Assembly (NCBI GenBank): GCA_018398765.1
Contig: JAHBMJ010005087.1
Coordinates: forward strand, 1-48,117
DNA length: 48,117 bases
Source: Chromera velia
Taxonomy: Eukaryota; Sar; Chromeraceae
Direction: 5' to 3'
In this document: piece by piece, positions 12,401-22,596 of the stretch
Position numbering within the stretch: position 1 is the stretch's first letter
Layout: the number at the start of each line of letters is the position of its first letter
Made by a program: the position numbers and the translations under genes
Notes under the pieces: model-generated
What the model saw: only the letters and a program-made list of their open reading frames with translations
What the model was told of the DNA's origin: nothing
Databases searched by the model: none

Positions 12401-12701
12401 TCACTTTTCTGTATAACCTTTCTAAATTTGAATAACCTCCCTAAACCTAAGTGCTACTTAAAAAAATATAATCAAGATGATCTCTATCTGTGGCATCGTT
12501 TTTTAAGAGACCGTCTACGCCTGCGGTGTAGATGGTCAAAACACCGCTTAGATATGTGGCTTTGGCTTTTAAGACATCGAAAACGATCCACGCTTGCGGC
12601 ACGGACTTTTAAGCTTATCCAAAAATGCGGCTTGAATTTTCAAGTGGTAGTTAGGTTCAGGAAGGTTATTCAAATTTAGAAAGGTTATATAGAAAAGTGA
12701 T
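12401..12701. mobile_element. MITE-like inverted-repeat element, about 300 bp
   Basis: Arms 12401-12450 and 12651-12701 are inverted copies of about 50 bases (core TCTAAATTTGAATAACC) with only a few mismatches. The interior holds short GC-rich dyads such as ACGCCTGCGGTGT and CGCTTGCGGCACG, separated by TTTTAAG or TTTCAAG-like spacers. There is no coding capacity. A small non-autonomous DNA element is the likely identity. Confidence 0.65.
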
Positions 12702-12742
12702 AATAGGAAAATGATAGAACTAGTATGATGGAAAATATTATA

Positions 12743-13423
12743 CCCTGCAAAAATAGGTGAATTTTTAAATGAATTTAAGTGAATTTAGATGAATTTACGT
12801 GAATTTAAGCAGTGAATTTAAATGAATTCAGGTGAATTTAAGTGAATTTACAAGTGAATTTTGAGGTTATCTTCTAGTGAGAGAGTATGGTAGATCGGTT
12901 CGATCTGAATTCACTGTGAATCTAGCAGTAAATTTAGATTTTTAAATTCATTTCGAAATGAATTTAGAGCTTTTTACATAGAAATTAATTAATGTAAATT
13001 CACTTAAATTCATTTCATATAGTAAATTTCAAACTAAATTCATTAGTGAATTTATACTGAAAATTCACTTATAAATTCACTTAAATTCACCTAAATTCAT
13101 TTAAATTCACGGCTTAAGTTCACGTAAATTCATCTAAATTCACTTAAAAACCCCTCTGATACTCCAGTCTTTCTTGAAATGGATTTTTCAATGCTAGCCG
13201 CGCCTGCGGCGCGGTTCTTTCAAGACTGTCTGCACCTTTCACAAAAAAATTTCAAGTATACTTTATTTTGGCTGCGCCTTTGGCGAGCTACCTTCAAGTT
13301 AAGCCGTGCCTGCGGTGCAGGCGTTTCAAGTCTGGCTGCGCCTATGGCGCGGCGTCTCAAGTTTACTGGAGTGTCAGGGGAGTTCACTTAAATTCATTTG
13401 TAAATTCACTCATTTTTGCGGGG
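12743..13423. mobile_element. MITE-like element with CCCYGCAAAAAT termini and TA flanks
   Basis: The left end CCCTGCAAAAATAGGTGAATTT and the right end form terminal inverted repeats, and both are bordered by TA (12741-12742 and 13424-13425). Long runs of GTGAATTTAAGT-type units at the left are mirrored by AAATTCACTTAA units at the right, so much of the element can fold back. The interior (13190-13370) has four GCGCCTNNGGCGC dyads spaced by TTTCAAG. TA flanks suggest Tc1/mariner-type mobilisation; this is inference. Confidence 0.7.
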
Positions 13424-13863
13424 TAGAATTAAAACTGATAAATATAATTAAAATATCTGGCTGTTCTGAGCCGATATTGCAACATATTCATAAGAATAAA
13501 AATCTGCTTTGCTTGTAATTTCTATCTGAATGTAGTACTTCCCTATGATCTTTTTATGTTAGTTTCTATAAAAATCGTTTCTATCACTTTTTTATTAAAG
13601 AAATTTGCTAGTATAATAACTTTGCTATCATTTTTTAATCATTTTTTGCATGTATGGACCATAATGATGACAAGGTAGGGAAAAAGGTAGCTTATGCTAG
13701 AGGTTATGAGGTTAAGTTATAGATTATTAGCCCCCTAGTTATGATAACCGGTCATAACCGGGGGTTAACCGGGTTAATCGGTAAGAGCTGATAAAAACAA
13801 TATTATAGGTAGAAACAACTTCAAACAAGCAAAAAATTAGTGAAAACATAATAAAACGGTTGT
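13424..13863. other. AT-rich spacer with a short CCGGT dyad
   Basis: The stretch is AT-rich and non-coding, with an imperfect palindrome around 13740-13785 built from ATAACCGGTCAT and AACCGGGGGTTAACCGGGTTA. It separates the TA-flanked element from the LINE fragment. Confidence 0.4.
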
Positions 13864-15397
13864 AAAACTATGTATGGATGCGAAATCCATGTATGTCCAA
13901 ATAGCGCATATGCAGAATTTAACGAGAAGCAAAGGAGATTTGTCAGGTTTGTTTTGTATTTGAGAAAGAAAGAAAATTGTGATACCTTGATGATGGAAGG
14001 AGGTTTCATTCCAATCGATCTCAAAGTGGCTTCCAGAACGATCCAGTGGGCAGGGAAGGCTTTAAAGGAGAAAAGAAATGAAACGGTAGGGCAGGCAATC
14101 CTCACATGCCTGAGAGAGGGGGTAGAAAACGAAATGGAGGGGGGGAGAAGAATACATTCTTTTCATCTTTTCCCTCATCTGAAGCAATGTGCACAGGCAT
14201 TCTACACAGACAGAAGAATGTACCCTTTTGCAAAAGAAAGACTAAAAGGAAGCGCAGGGCAGAGAGGAACACAGGTAGTCAACGAGAGAGTGGACGGGAT
14301 AGAGAAATGGCTGCTGAAAAGAACAACAAATGAGCTAAACAAGAAAAAGAGAGAGACGTTTGTACATAGAATAGAAAGAAACATAAGAGAGAAGAGCAGT
14401 CAGAAGAAGGCAGAACTGACAGGAGTGATGATGGCTGACGTGCACAGAAAGGTCTCAAACGGAAACCGTCTCTACTTTTCTTTGTTTGAAGACAGAGCAG
14501 GTAGAAAGGTTGGCTCGACAATGAAAATAGACAGAGAGAGAATAGGGAGAGCCCCTTTTTGCTATACGAGAGTGGCGCCGCGATCGGAACACAGGAGGAG
14601 AGCAGCATGCAGGATGGGAGACAGGGCTGTAGCTGCGACTCAGGGAAAAATTCTGGTAAGGGGGGAAGAGAAGGTGCCATTACAGAAAAGGACGTGCCAG
14701 TTCTGTCGAGGGTGGTTGGGAATCGAGGTGGTGGAAGATGAAATCTATCTGGTGACAGAATATCCTGTTTTTGACAGAGAGAGAGCAGAGATGTTCAGGA
14801 AGATAGAAGAGAAATGGGATAGTAAGATGGAAAAAAGAGCTAGAAAGGCAGCCACAGAAAGAGAAAGGCTCAACAGAGAGGAGGGAAAAAGAGACAACTC
14901 AACGCTTTTCTGCTTTCTGTTGAATGAATGTCATGCCGCAGTGGATGAGTTTTTGGGATGGGCGTCATTCAGACGGAGGGTGTTTGAGGAGTGTCCAGGA
15001 CGGTAGGAACATATAGAGGGAGACGCTCTGACGGCCAGACATGCAGGAATCACCGGAAGGTAGCGGGCGATCGAGAGACTAACAAAAGAATATGAGGAGA
15101 CAATTGATAACTTAAAGACGATCAAAGGAGCGTTAGGGTGGGGAAGGAGGGAGCCGCAGAAGAAGATTGATAAAGCAAACAAGAAGAGCGAGGAAACCCA
15201 AATCGCATACCGTTTCAGACAACATGGATCCAGAGCCGTAGCTCGAATAACGAACAATTATGCAGCAGCGGCCAGGGCAACAGACTCTGGCAGGCCCCGA
15301 GGGCGGGGTCTGATACCTCAGCTTAGGCTGGGGAACGCCCCGCCCTGCTAGCTCTGGCAACAGATAGACATAGCGGGAAGGCCCTAGGGCGGAATAT

Positions 15398-15437
<40 letters not shown>

Positions 15438-15456
15438 ATCAATCAATCAATCAATC
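13864..15456 (+). mobile_element. 5'-truncated LINE-like retrotransposon fragment with (CAAT)n tail
   Basis: The unit starts at a C-terminal reverse-transcriptase-type reading frame and continues through a GC-rich hairpin region (about 15290-15350, complementary GCCCCG and CGGGGC blocks). It ends in about 14 CAAT units (15398-15456). Loss of the 5' part, a structured 3' end and a simple-repeat tail are the hallmarks of target-primed non-LTR insertion. No reverse-transcriptase catalytic core is present. Confidence 0.7.
13870..15006 (+). CDS. C-terminal fragment of a LINE-type reverse transcriptase ORF
   Basis: This is a 378-residue open frame. The N-terminal part, MYGCEIHVCPNSAYAEFNE followed by KQRRFVRFVL, resembles the segment just after the catalytic palm in many LINE reverse transcriptases, where a Tyr-Gly-Cys/Ser-Glu motif is followed by QRRF. 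Next comes GGFIPIDLKVASRTIQWAGK, a thumb-like region. A Cys motif (TCQFC, near residue 275) followed by EIYLVTEYPVFDRER matches the C-terminal zinc-knuckle-like tail of such proteins. The fingers and palm with the FADD-type active site are absent, so the piece is inactive by itself. The reading frame appears to extend a few codons upstream of the Met, which fits 5' truncation. It is unusually intact for a dead fragment, so the insertion may be young. Confidence 0.7.
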   Translation: MYGCEIHVCPNSAYAEFNEKQRRFVRFVLYLRKKENCDTLMMEGGFIPIDLKVASRTIQWAGKALKEKRNETVGQAILTCLREGVENEMEGGRRIHSFHLFPHLKQCAQAFYTDRRMYPFAKERLKGSAGQRGTQVVNERVDGIEKWLLKRTTNELNKKKRETFVHRIERNIREKSSQKKAELTGVMMADVHRKVSNGNRLYFSLFEDRAGRKVGSTMKIDRERIGRAPFCYTRVAPRSEHRRRAACRMGDRAVAATQGKILVRGEEKVPLQKRTCQFCRGWLGIEVVEDEIYLVTEYPVFDRERAEMFRKIEEKWDSKMEKRARKAATERERLNREEGKRDNSTLFCFLLNECHAAVDEFLGWASFRRRVFEECPGR

Positions 15457-15459
15457 AAC
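15398..15459. repeat. (CAAT)n tail
   Basis: A near-perfect run of CAAT units, one altered to CGAT, at the 3' end of the LINE fragment. Confidence 0.95.
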
Positions 15460-16932
15460 CTATGACAACTAAAAATTTATAAAAAATGATTTAAAAATCA
15501 CGTCTTTAATTCTTAGCATGTAGACTATAAACACAATCAAACAAGTGGTCATATAAATTAAACTAAGAATTAAAAATCTCTTTTCATTATGTTTTAGTCG
15601 TCTTTCAATGAGACTTTCATTCGTTTTCTATATGTCACACCTGTAAAAATCACGTTTTTACAGTAAGGAGTTTTAAATTTAGTGAGGAAACGACCTCTAG
15701 ACATAAGAAGGTAATATAACCGATAGGTTAACCGAACCGAAACGCTTTTTGACAGCCCACCTGAAAGCGGCAAGCGTGTGCATTCGGGGGACCAGAGGAG
15801 TGCAAGGGGAGGGCTGGGAGGAAGGAGGAGTAGGCCGTGCACTGGTTATGACTGAGGGGTAGGAAGTACTTAGCAAATGCCGAAGAAGGCATTCAGATGG
15901 AGGAGCGTCAAGTATGAGGTCGCATGAAAGAGAGAGCTAGTAGCGAGAGCAGTAACTAGGACAGAAGGAAGAGATGAAAGACGTATAGGCCAGACGCTAG
16001 GAACAAACTTTAAGTCAATGCCCCCCTTTTTGACAGCCAAGTCGGTTCAGTTCGCTTAATAACCTATTTTCTATCCCTGAATGATGAACATATTGGACTA
16101 TAGATATTGGATATTATTAAACATATTGAATCGATATTGGTACTTAGATTGGTACGATATGATAGTCGATATCATCGTCGCTACTACTAATAGTATATGG
16201 TGATGAGTATAGCTAGACTAGAGAAGAGGTGTCATACTGTATTGTTTGGGTCGCTGTGTCCATAACTTTGAATAATTTCTGAAAATCCTACTGCACCGCT
16301 TTTCGCGGAATTCATTCGAATAAAAAAGAACCATACACCCATACACCAGCCCGGCTACGAGACCGGACCACCAAACACAAAAACGAACAGTCGGTTGTCT
16401 TCTCTCGAGTCTCGACTAGAGTCTCGATCACTGTCAGCAGCAGCGGACAGGTAGAGAGAATGAATTGTTGGTAGACTTCTGATGGTGACGGCCCATGCAT
16501 GCATGCATGCATGCACCCTGCAACCCCCCAACAGCCAGCCGACAGAGAGCCAAGCCGAACGAGACGAGACGACCTCCATCGATCTATCACGGCCCCACTG
16601 CAAGCGAGCGAGCGAGAGGACCCTTGCGAGCTTCTCTGGGAGAGGGAATGCATTAAGGGATTCGTTCCCTCCATCCTTCCCTTGCATCAGCCCTGGCACC
16701 CATGCTGCCCTTTCTCTTCTCTTCTCGGAAGGAAGTCGGGATTGATTCCCTGTGTCCCTCCCCTCCTTCAGCCGTGCATCCATCTGCCTTCCCACCTGCT
16801 TGTCTCAATTTGTTGAAGATGGATTTATGCAGTTTCTTTTTCGTTTTTTTTTCTTTTTGTGAAGGAATCATCACTTCACAACTCCTTTTCTTTCCTCTCC
16901 TGCCTTCCCTCCTGCTTTCACCTTTTCCTTCT
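15460..16932. other. Spacer with repeat remnants, no gene seen
   Basis: The 15460-15720 part is AT-rich. A 13-base direct repeat CTTTTTGACAGCC lies at 15745-15757 and 16026-16038, with related ACCGAACCG and CGGTTCAGT blocks outside it, possibly the edges of another small element. From 16320 on, the composition returns to that of the gene-bearing regions, with (GCAT)n at 16495-16514. The downstream part should include the 3' UTR of the nucleoporin gene. Confidence 0.4.
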
Positions 16933-17524
16933 TCACTTCAACTCAAGCTGCGCCGCGGCCTCCAAAAACTTTTTCTGGTAGTCCCCCCCTGCCTGCAAGC
17001 AGAGAGAGAAGAAACAGACAGGGGAGAGCAGGGTACAGAAAGAAAAGGACAGACAGGCACCGACAACGAAAGAAGGAAACAATTTACGGATCGATCCAGA
17101 GCATTGCAGCAACGGACTGACTGCATGATCGCTGCATACCATCCACCCATCCATCAATCCACCCATCCACCCATCTAACGTGCATGGATGCATAGAGAGA
17201 GGAACGCATGCGTGCATGTGCCCTTGCCCCTCTTCCATCCATCTACGCAGCCGATGGATGAAACGAGCATGCTTGCCCTGCACGTGCTCCTCCAGACAAA
17301 CAAAGAAGCAAACGGAGAAAACACGACTACATCACATTCACATGCCCGAATGCATTCATTCATCCATTCATTCACTCATTCATGCAACGATGGGTCCGTC
17401 CATGCGCGTCCATACAAACACTCATACATACACATGTACACATGGAGAGCCCCCTTTTCTCTTCCCACCTGCAGTTTGACTCTGTACACAGCGGAGACGG
17501 GTTTGTCCTCAGCGAGACCTCCAG

Positions 17525-17560
<36 letters not shown>

Positions 17561-17581
17561 AGAGAGACAGACAGACAGACG

Positions 17582-17616
<35 letters not shown>

Positions 17617-19955
17617 GTGCAGCAAGGCAGGTACAAGAAGGAGGGGGCTCAGAATGATCCCAGCACCCCGACAGACAGGCAGAGACACTTCAACCCGAAG
17701 AGGAAAGGAAAGGAATGGAATGGGTGCGCAGATCCTGCCAGGCCCTCCGGGAGGCCTTGTGGGTACTTCGTTCATTCGACTTCTGTTTCCGTTGCGTCTT
17801 CATTCATTCGTTTCTGCCTCCCTCCCGCACTGCTTTCCTTTCCTTTCTGCCATAATTGCTTCCCCCCTGATCGGAGGGGGCCGGTGACAGTTGCGCTGCC
17901 TTCCAGTACCCGCCTCGAGGGAGCCAGTAAGTAAGTGCGAGTCGATCGATCAAGAAGGAAGCACCACAAATTCAAATCATCAAGAAAGGCGGAAAGGAAA
18001 GGAGAAGCTAGCGAAAGGGACTACTGACACAGATCCATGAAAAGGACAACAATAGAAAAAAACAGGAGAAGACACGGGCACGGATTCCCCCCCCCCCCCC
18101 CCNNNNNNNNNNNNNNNCCCCCTCTCTCCCTGCCTGCCCTCCATTCTCCAACCCCCTTTGCATGAACGATGCGAATATATCCAGTCCACGCGCTTACTTC
18201 CTCAGCCCCTCCCCTCCCTGACTGACATTCGAGGATTGCCTCGTCGTTGAGTGCATGGAACCTGACTGTCCTCTGTCCCTCTGGCTGGAAGGAGGTGGAG
18301 GGAAGGAAGGGAACATTCAGCTGGACCTTCAATGTGCCCTTCTGACGCACAACCACGCGGCCCTTCTTCGTCTCCTGCAGTCATCATGACAGGAGGCCCA
18401 TTCAATGGCTCAACCTTTCTTTCTCTCCGTCTCGCAAGAATGACAGGCAGCAATGGTTGGCCTTCTTCTGACACAAGAGGAGTGCACGGAAGAAGAAAGT
18501 GAGCAGACAGAGTCAGGGGAATGGCCTGACAGAAGAGAGGACTGGATTTATGGAGAAAGGAAGAAATCGCCTGAGGGAGGGAGAACTGTGTGTGAGTCAG
18601 GGAGGAGCAAGAAGGCAAAAAAAAAAGACTGGAGAAAGGGAAAGACGGCAGATCGAGAAACAAAGAAAGCACTGGAGAAAAAAGAGCACCCACAAACTCA
18701 CAACCCGATCAACAAACACTCTGTCCCCTTCCACCCGCCCACCAACCTTATTCTGCAGCAGAGACACGAACCCCTCTGCGATTTCCACAAATTTCGATTT
18801 CCGGGGAGCTGCAGCCTCAGCAGCAGCGTCATCACTCTTTCGCTTCTCACCGGGGTTGGCCTCTGCAAGGAGGTCGGCAGACACACACACACACACTTTT
18901 CAAGCATTGCAGTCGAAAAAGCAACAAAGCAAACAAAGAAAACTTCGCCCTGGCCGAAAACTTTCGGCATTCTGTCGGTCTGTGCCATCGATCGATCGAT
19001 CGATCGCACCGTCCACTTGCTGCTTTCCCTCTTCGTGTGGCCCCCCTATTCCTCCCGACGCAAGTGATAGAAAGAAAATCGCATCTGTTCCGTTCATGTC
19101 GCTCCAAGTGCGCTCTTGTCTTATCCTTGCAAGCCAACTGCCTGACAGACCATTTTCCTTCTCCTTCTCCTTGCCCTCCTTCTCCTTCGTGGTGTCTCCC
19201 TCAGACGTGTCGGAGAATTCCTTCAACTTGAGAACGGTGGCGTCGCCCTGAAGTGCACAGAAACCAAACAAGAAGGGGCAAATAAATATATGCATTTACT
19301 TTCATACAGAATAGCAAATAGTGTCGGAGAATAGTAAATGCATGCAACGGGGGCGTCGCCCTGAAGTGCACAGACAGAAACAAAACAAGAAAGGGCAAAT
19401 GAATATATGAGACGTCTCTCTTGTGTACACACTGGCGACAAGAAAAGAGATAAAAATTTCAGACAGATACAAGACACGCATGGCAAATAGGCACACCCTC
19501 ACCAACAGAAAGGAAGGAAAGAAAAGTTGAAAGAATACCGCACACGCAGGCAGACAAAGAAACCGGCTGACCCTGTACAGAATGTTCTCGTCCTCTTCAC
19601 CCTTCTGCGGGTCCTCTGCAGTTCGTTCACACATGCAAGGATATGCATGCATGCATGCATGCATGGACACCTGTTCATACATCCACGCAGGCATGCACGA
19701 ACGCAAACTCAGTGTCAAACAGACAGACCTTCCATTCCAAGAGAACGCACAAGAGAGAGAAGGAGAGAGAACACCCGCCGATCCTTCATTGCATTCATTG
19801 CCTGCCTCTTTATGAAACGCTGAAACCAAACACAACGAAGGGATGGTCTCCCAAAATTGCGACTCCATCCAAGCACCCACCTTTCTTGAAGAGGAACTCA
19901 AAAGCGACGAGGAGGAGGGGAGGAAGCAGACAGAGAAAAACAAAAGCACGGGGGT

Positions 19956-19991
<36 letters not shown>

Positions 19992-21109
19992 CAGCAGCAG
20001 AAGAAGCGACACAGAAAGAAAGCCCGCAGCATTGCAACCAACCACCCACCCGACGAACCGACCGGGAGCAGCCTCGGCTTCCTTGTCTTCCAGATCGTCC
20101 TCCGGCTCCCCCTCTCCCCCTCCGGCACCCTCAGATTTCTCCCCTCCAGAGGCCTGTCAAGTTCAGAAAGAAGAAGGAAGGAAGAAGGAAGCAAGAGAAC
20201 GATCGAGTGTTTGATGTACATACACAATAAAAACATGCAAGTTTGTGACACTGGATCTTGTTCCTGCAAGACAACAACCTTTTCGGCAGAAGCCTGGTTG
20301 TCCACAAAGCACACGCACGTGTTACTTCCTTTAGCTTCTCGACAAGGAAGAACGACGAGAAGTCATTCATCATCGATAACAATTGTTGGGTTCTTACTCT
20401 GTCATGTTTATCCGTTCTGGTGGGCGTCTGTTTGGTTCTCTTTCTCTCTATGTGTGCATGCATGAGTGTTGGAGTGAGTACAAATGCGTTCGAACCATGG
20501 CCTGTCTTCATCTCTATTGGTCTGTTTGTCTCCCCCATGCCTCCCCTGCCCTCTATACCCCTTCAGGTTCGTCTCACCTCTCTCCCTGCAGCCGGAGCCG
20601 CAACACCGAAGAGGGAGGTGCCGCCGCCAAACAAACTGCCAGCCGGAGGAGCAGGGGTAGGGCCGCTCCCGAAAAGAGTCGGAGGGGCGGTCCCCCCAGT
20701 GGCCGGGGCCCCAAGGCCGCTCCCGAGGCCCCCTGCCCCAAAGAGGGACGGTCCGGTAGTCTGGGGAAAGAGGGTTGAGGTCGCACCTCCAAAAAGAGAC
20801 GGCACCGCTCCGGCTGCACACACACAGTTATTCACCCAATCAGTTACTCACTTACTTGTGATCCTGTCATTCTTTCATTTCATCCCTTCATTCGTTCGTT
20901 CGTTCGTCTCAAGCATTCATGCAGATTCCTTTCTGTCGTCCAATCGAACGACCAGTCGACTCCCAGATCTGCAGGCACATCTCCCCTTTCTCTGTGTCTG
21001 GGGCTTCAGAGAGAACCGTGACGAGAGAGAGAGAAGGGGGGGGGGGGAGAGAGAGCACAGAAAGAGCCGCTGAAGAGGGTCTTCATGACGAGAGACAAAA
21101 AGAGAGGGG

Positions 21110-21147
<38 letters not shown>

Positions 21148-22596
21148 GGCAAGGCAAGAAAGGAACGAAAGCGGAGGTAGAGAAAGATAAACAGAAAGAC
21201 ACCTCTAGATTCCCCCTTCCCTTCCTTGACGCAATTGAGGCAGACCTTCTTTCTTTCGATCCGATTCTCATTTCCTTACTGAATTTTCACATTGACCCAC
21301 CCACCTCCGTTCATTCCACTGAAAAGAGAAGGCGGCTGTGTTCCTGGCTGCATGCACCATGACAAGCGACCACAGACAGACGTGTAGGAAGAAGCACGCA
21401 GACGGGGAAACGGCAGAGAAGAAGATGCAATAAGGGTGAAAATAAAAAAGAACGAAGCACACGCCTGTTAGGGAAGGAAGAAAGGGCGAAGTGGGAGGGA
21501 CAAAGCGGACATAAAGGGGAACAATCCGAAGCCCAAAAAAGAAAAACAGACAGAATGGCTGGCACGACCAAAAAACAGAAGGTTCATCAACTCTCTCCAC
21601 ACAAAAAGTGAGAGACTCCCAAGCCACTTCCGCAAGGCGATCAAATGTTCATCTGTCCAAGTGCAAGGGAAAGCCCATACAGACAGACAGACCTGCACCG
21701 GTGGCGCGCTGAAGAGAGAACCATTAAAGAGTGATGTGCTTGCGGGCTTGGTCTCATCTTTCTTCTTCGACTCCTCGTTTTTGGTCTCCTCCTTGGCTTT
21801 CTCCGTAGACTCTTCCTTCTTCTCCTCCTTCTCCTTCTCTGCTTCCTTTTCCTCCTTCTCCTCCCCAGACACAGCGGCAGCAGCAGGGGAGGAGGGAGCC
21901 TCGCCAGCCGGAGCGGGAGCGGGAGCAGAGGAGGGTACTGCAGGCTGAGGGGCAGGGGGCGCAACTGGAGGATGGTATAATGGGAGGGCCCCCGGGGCGG
22001 CCCCCCCGTCTGCGACGCCGTCAGGCACCGCCGCCCCTGTTCCTCTCTTGACCCTCACAATTCTGCAGTCAGCCATTCATTCACTCATTCAGAGCGGCTT
22101 TGAGCGGTTGGCAAGTAGCAATGGGAACCCCAGAGCATATTAAGGGGTCCCCCAGTAGCTTCCATCAGAAGAGGAGGGAATGGAATGGAATGAATGGGAG
22201 GGGGTGAGGGGACCCTGTTCTCCCTCCCTCTCTGCCCTCTCTCTCTCTCTCTCACAGAGCCACAATGTGAGGACGCATACACACAAACACTTCAGTCCCC
22301 CCCCTGCACCGGAGGGAGCACTGGCTGCCCTGCAGACTCACTGCAGTGCCGCACGCATGCATGACCCAAGAAGACGCGTTGGTTCATCCATCAATCCCGT
22401 GTTTGCCTTGTGCGCCCTACCTTGACATCCTGCAGTCTGACTCTCTGTCTCTCCCACCCATTCTCTCTCTCTCTCACTGACTTTCTTTCCTTGAGCACTG
22501 CCTCAGGCGCCTTTCCCATGTCGTACGCGATCTGTGAACTTCCGTGTCTGTCGTCATCTCCTTGTTCCACCTGGTCCTTCGTCAGCTGTTCCTCGG
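16933..22596 (-). CDS. NUP50: NUP50-like FG nucleoporin with C-terminal Ran-binding domain
   Basis: Ten exons join in phase: 22596-22482, 22062-21693, 20813-20578, 20153-20063, 19615-19572, 19247-19151, 18862-18747, 18374-18227, 17524-17469 and 16992-16933. The N-terminal part has AEEQLTKDQ and, across a splice, APEAVLKERKIVRVKRG. This resembles the basic importin-alpha-binding head of NUP50/Nup2. A Pro/Ala-rich then Lys/Glu-rich linker follows. The 20813-20578 exon is rich in FG motifs (SLFGG, STLF, TLFGSG, SLFGGGTSLFGV). The remaining exons spell a Ran-binding domain: GEEDENILYR, KFVEIAEGFVSLL, GRVVVRQKGTLKVQLNVP, RTVRFHALNDE and AVYRVKLQAGGDYQKKFLEA. The expected role is RanGTP-dependent cargo release at the nuclear pore. 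The first coding exon, which must end in phase 1, was not found. The phases also need one small extra exon between 21693 and 20813; a 22-base candidate is 21080-21059. The N gap lies in an intron. Confidence 0.8.
17526..17616. repeat. (AC)n(GA)n microsatellite abutting a splice acceptor
   Basis: On the coding strand this is (TC)n(TG)n running directly into the CAG acceptor of the 17524-17469 exon. Confidence 0.9.
18103..18117. other. Assembly gap (15 N) next to a poly-C run
   Basis: Fifteen N bases follow a run of 16 C and precede more C, so the homopolymer length is unresolved. The gap is in a nucleoporin intron and does not affect the coding model. Confidence 0.99.
19208..19410. repeat. 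Direct duplication of an exon edge and its acceptor
   Basis: Segments starting near 19208 and 19321, offset by about 113 bases, share GTCGGAGAAT, GGCGTCGCCCTGAAGTGCACAG and an AACAAGAARGGGCAAAT block. The left copy contains the start and acceptor of the functional Ran-binding-domain exon (19247-19151). In the right copy the exon part is degenerate. Confidence 0.75.
19957..19989. repeat. (CA)n microsatellite
   Basis: A perfect CA run in a nucleoporin intron. Confidence 0.9.

Noticed and set aside
12428-12679. Arg/Leu-rich 83-codon frame
   Set aside because: It lies inside an inverted-repeat element and runs through its GC dyads, with no protein-like features.
20574-20825. Arg/Pro-rich alternative frame over the FG exon
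   Set aside because: The FG frame has repeated SLFGG/TLFGSG motifs and fits the donor phase; the other frame is a shadow.
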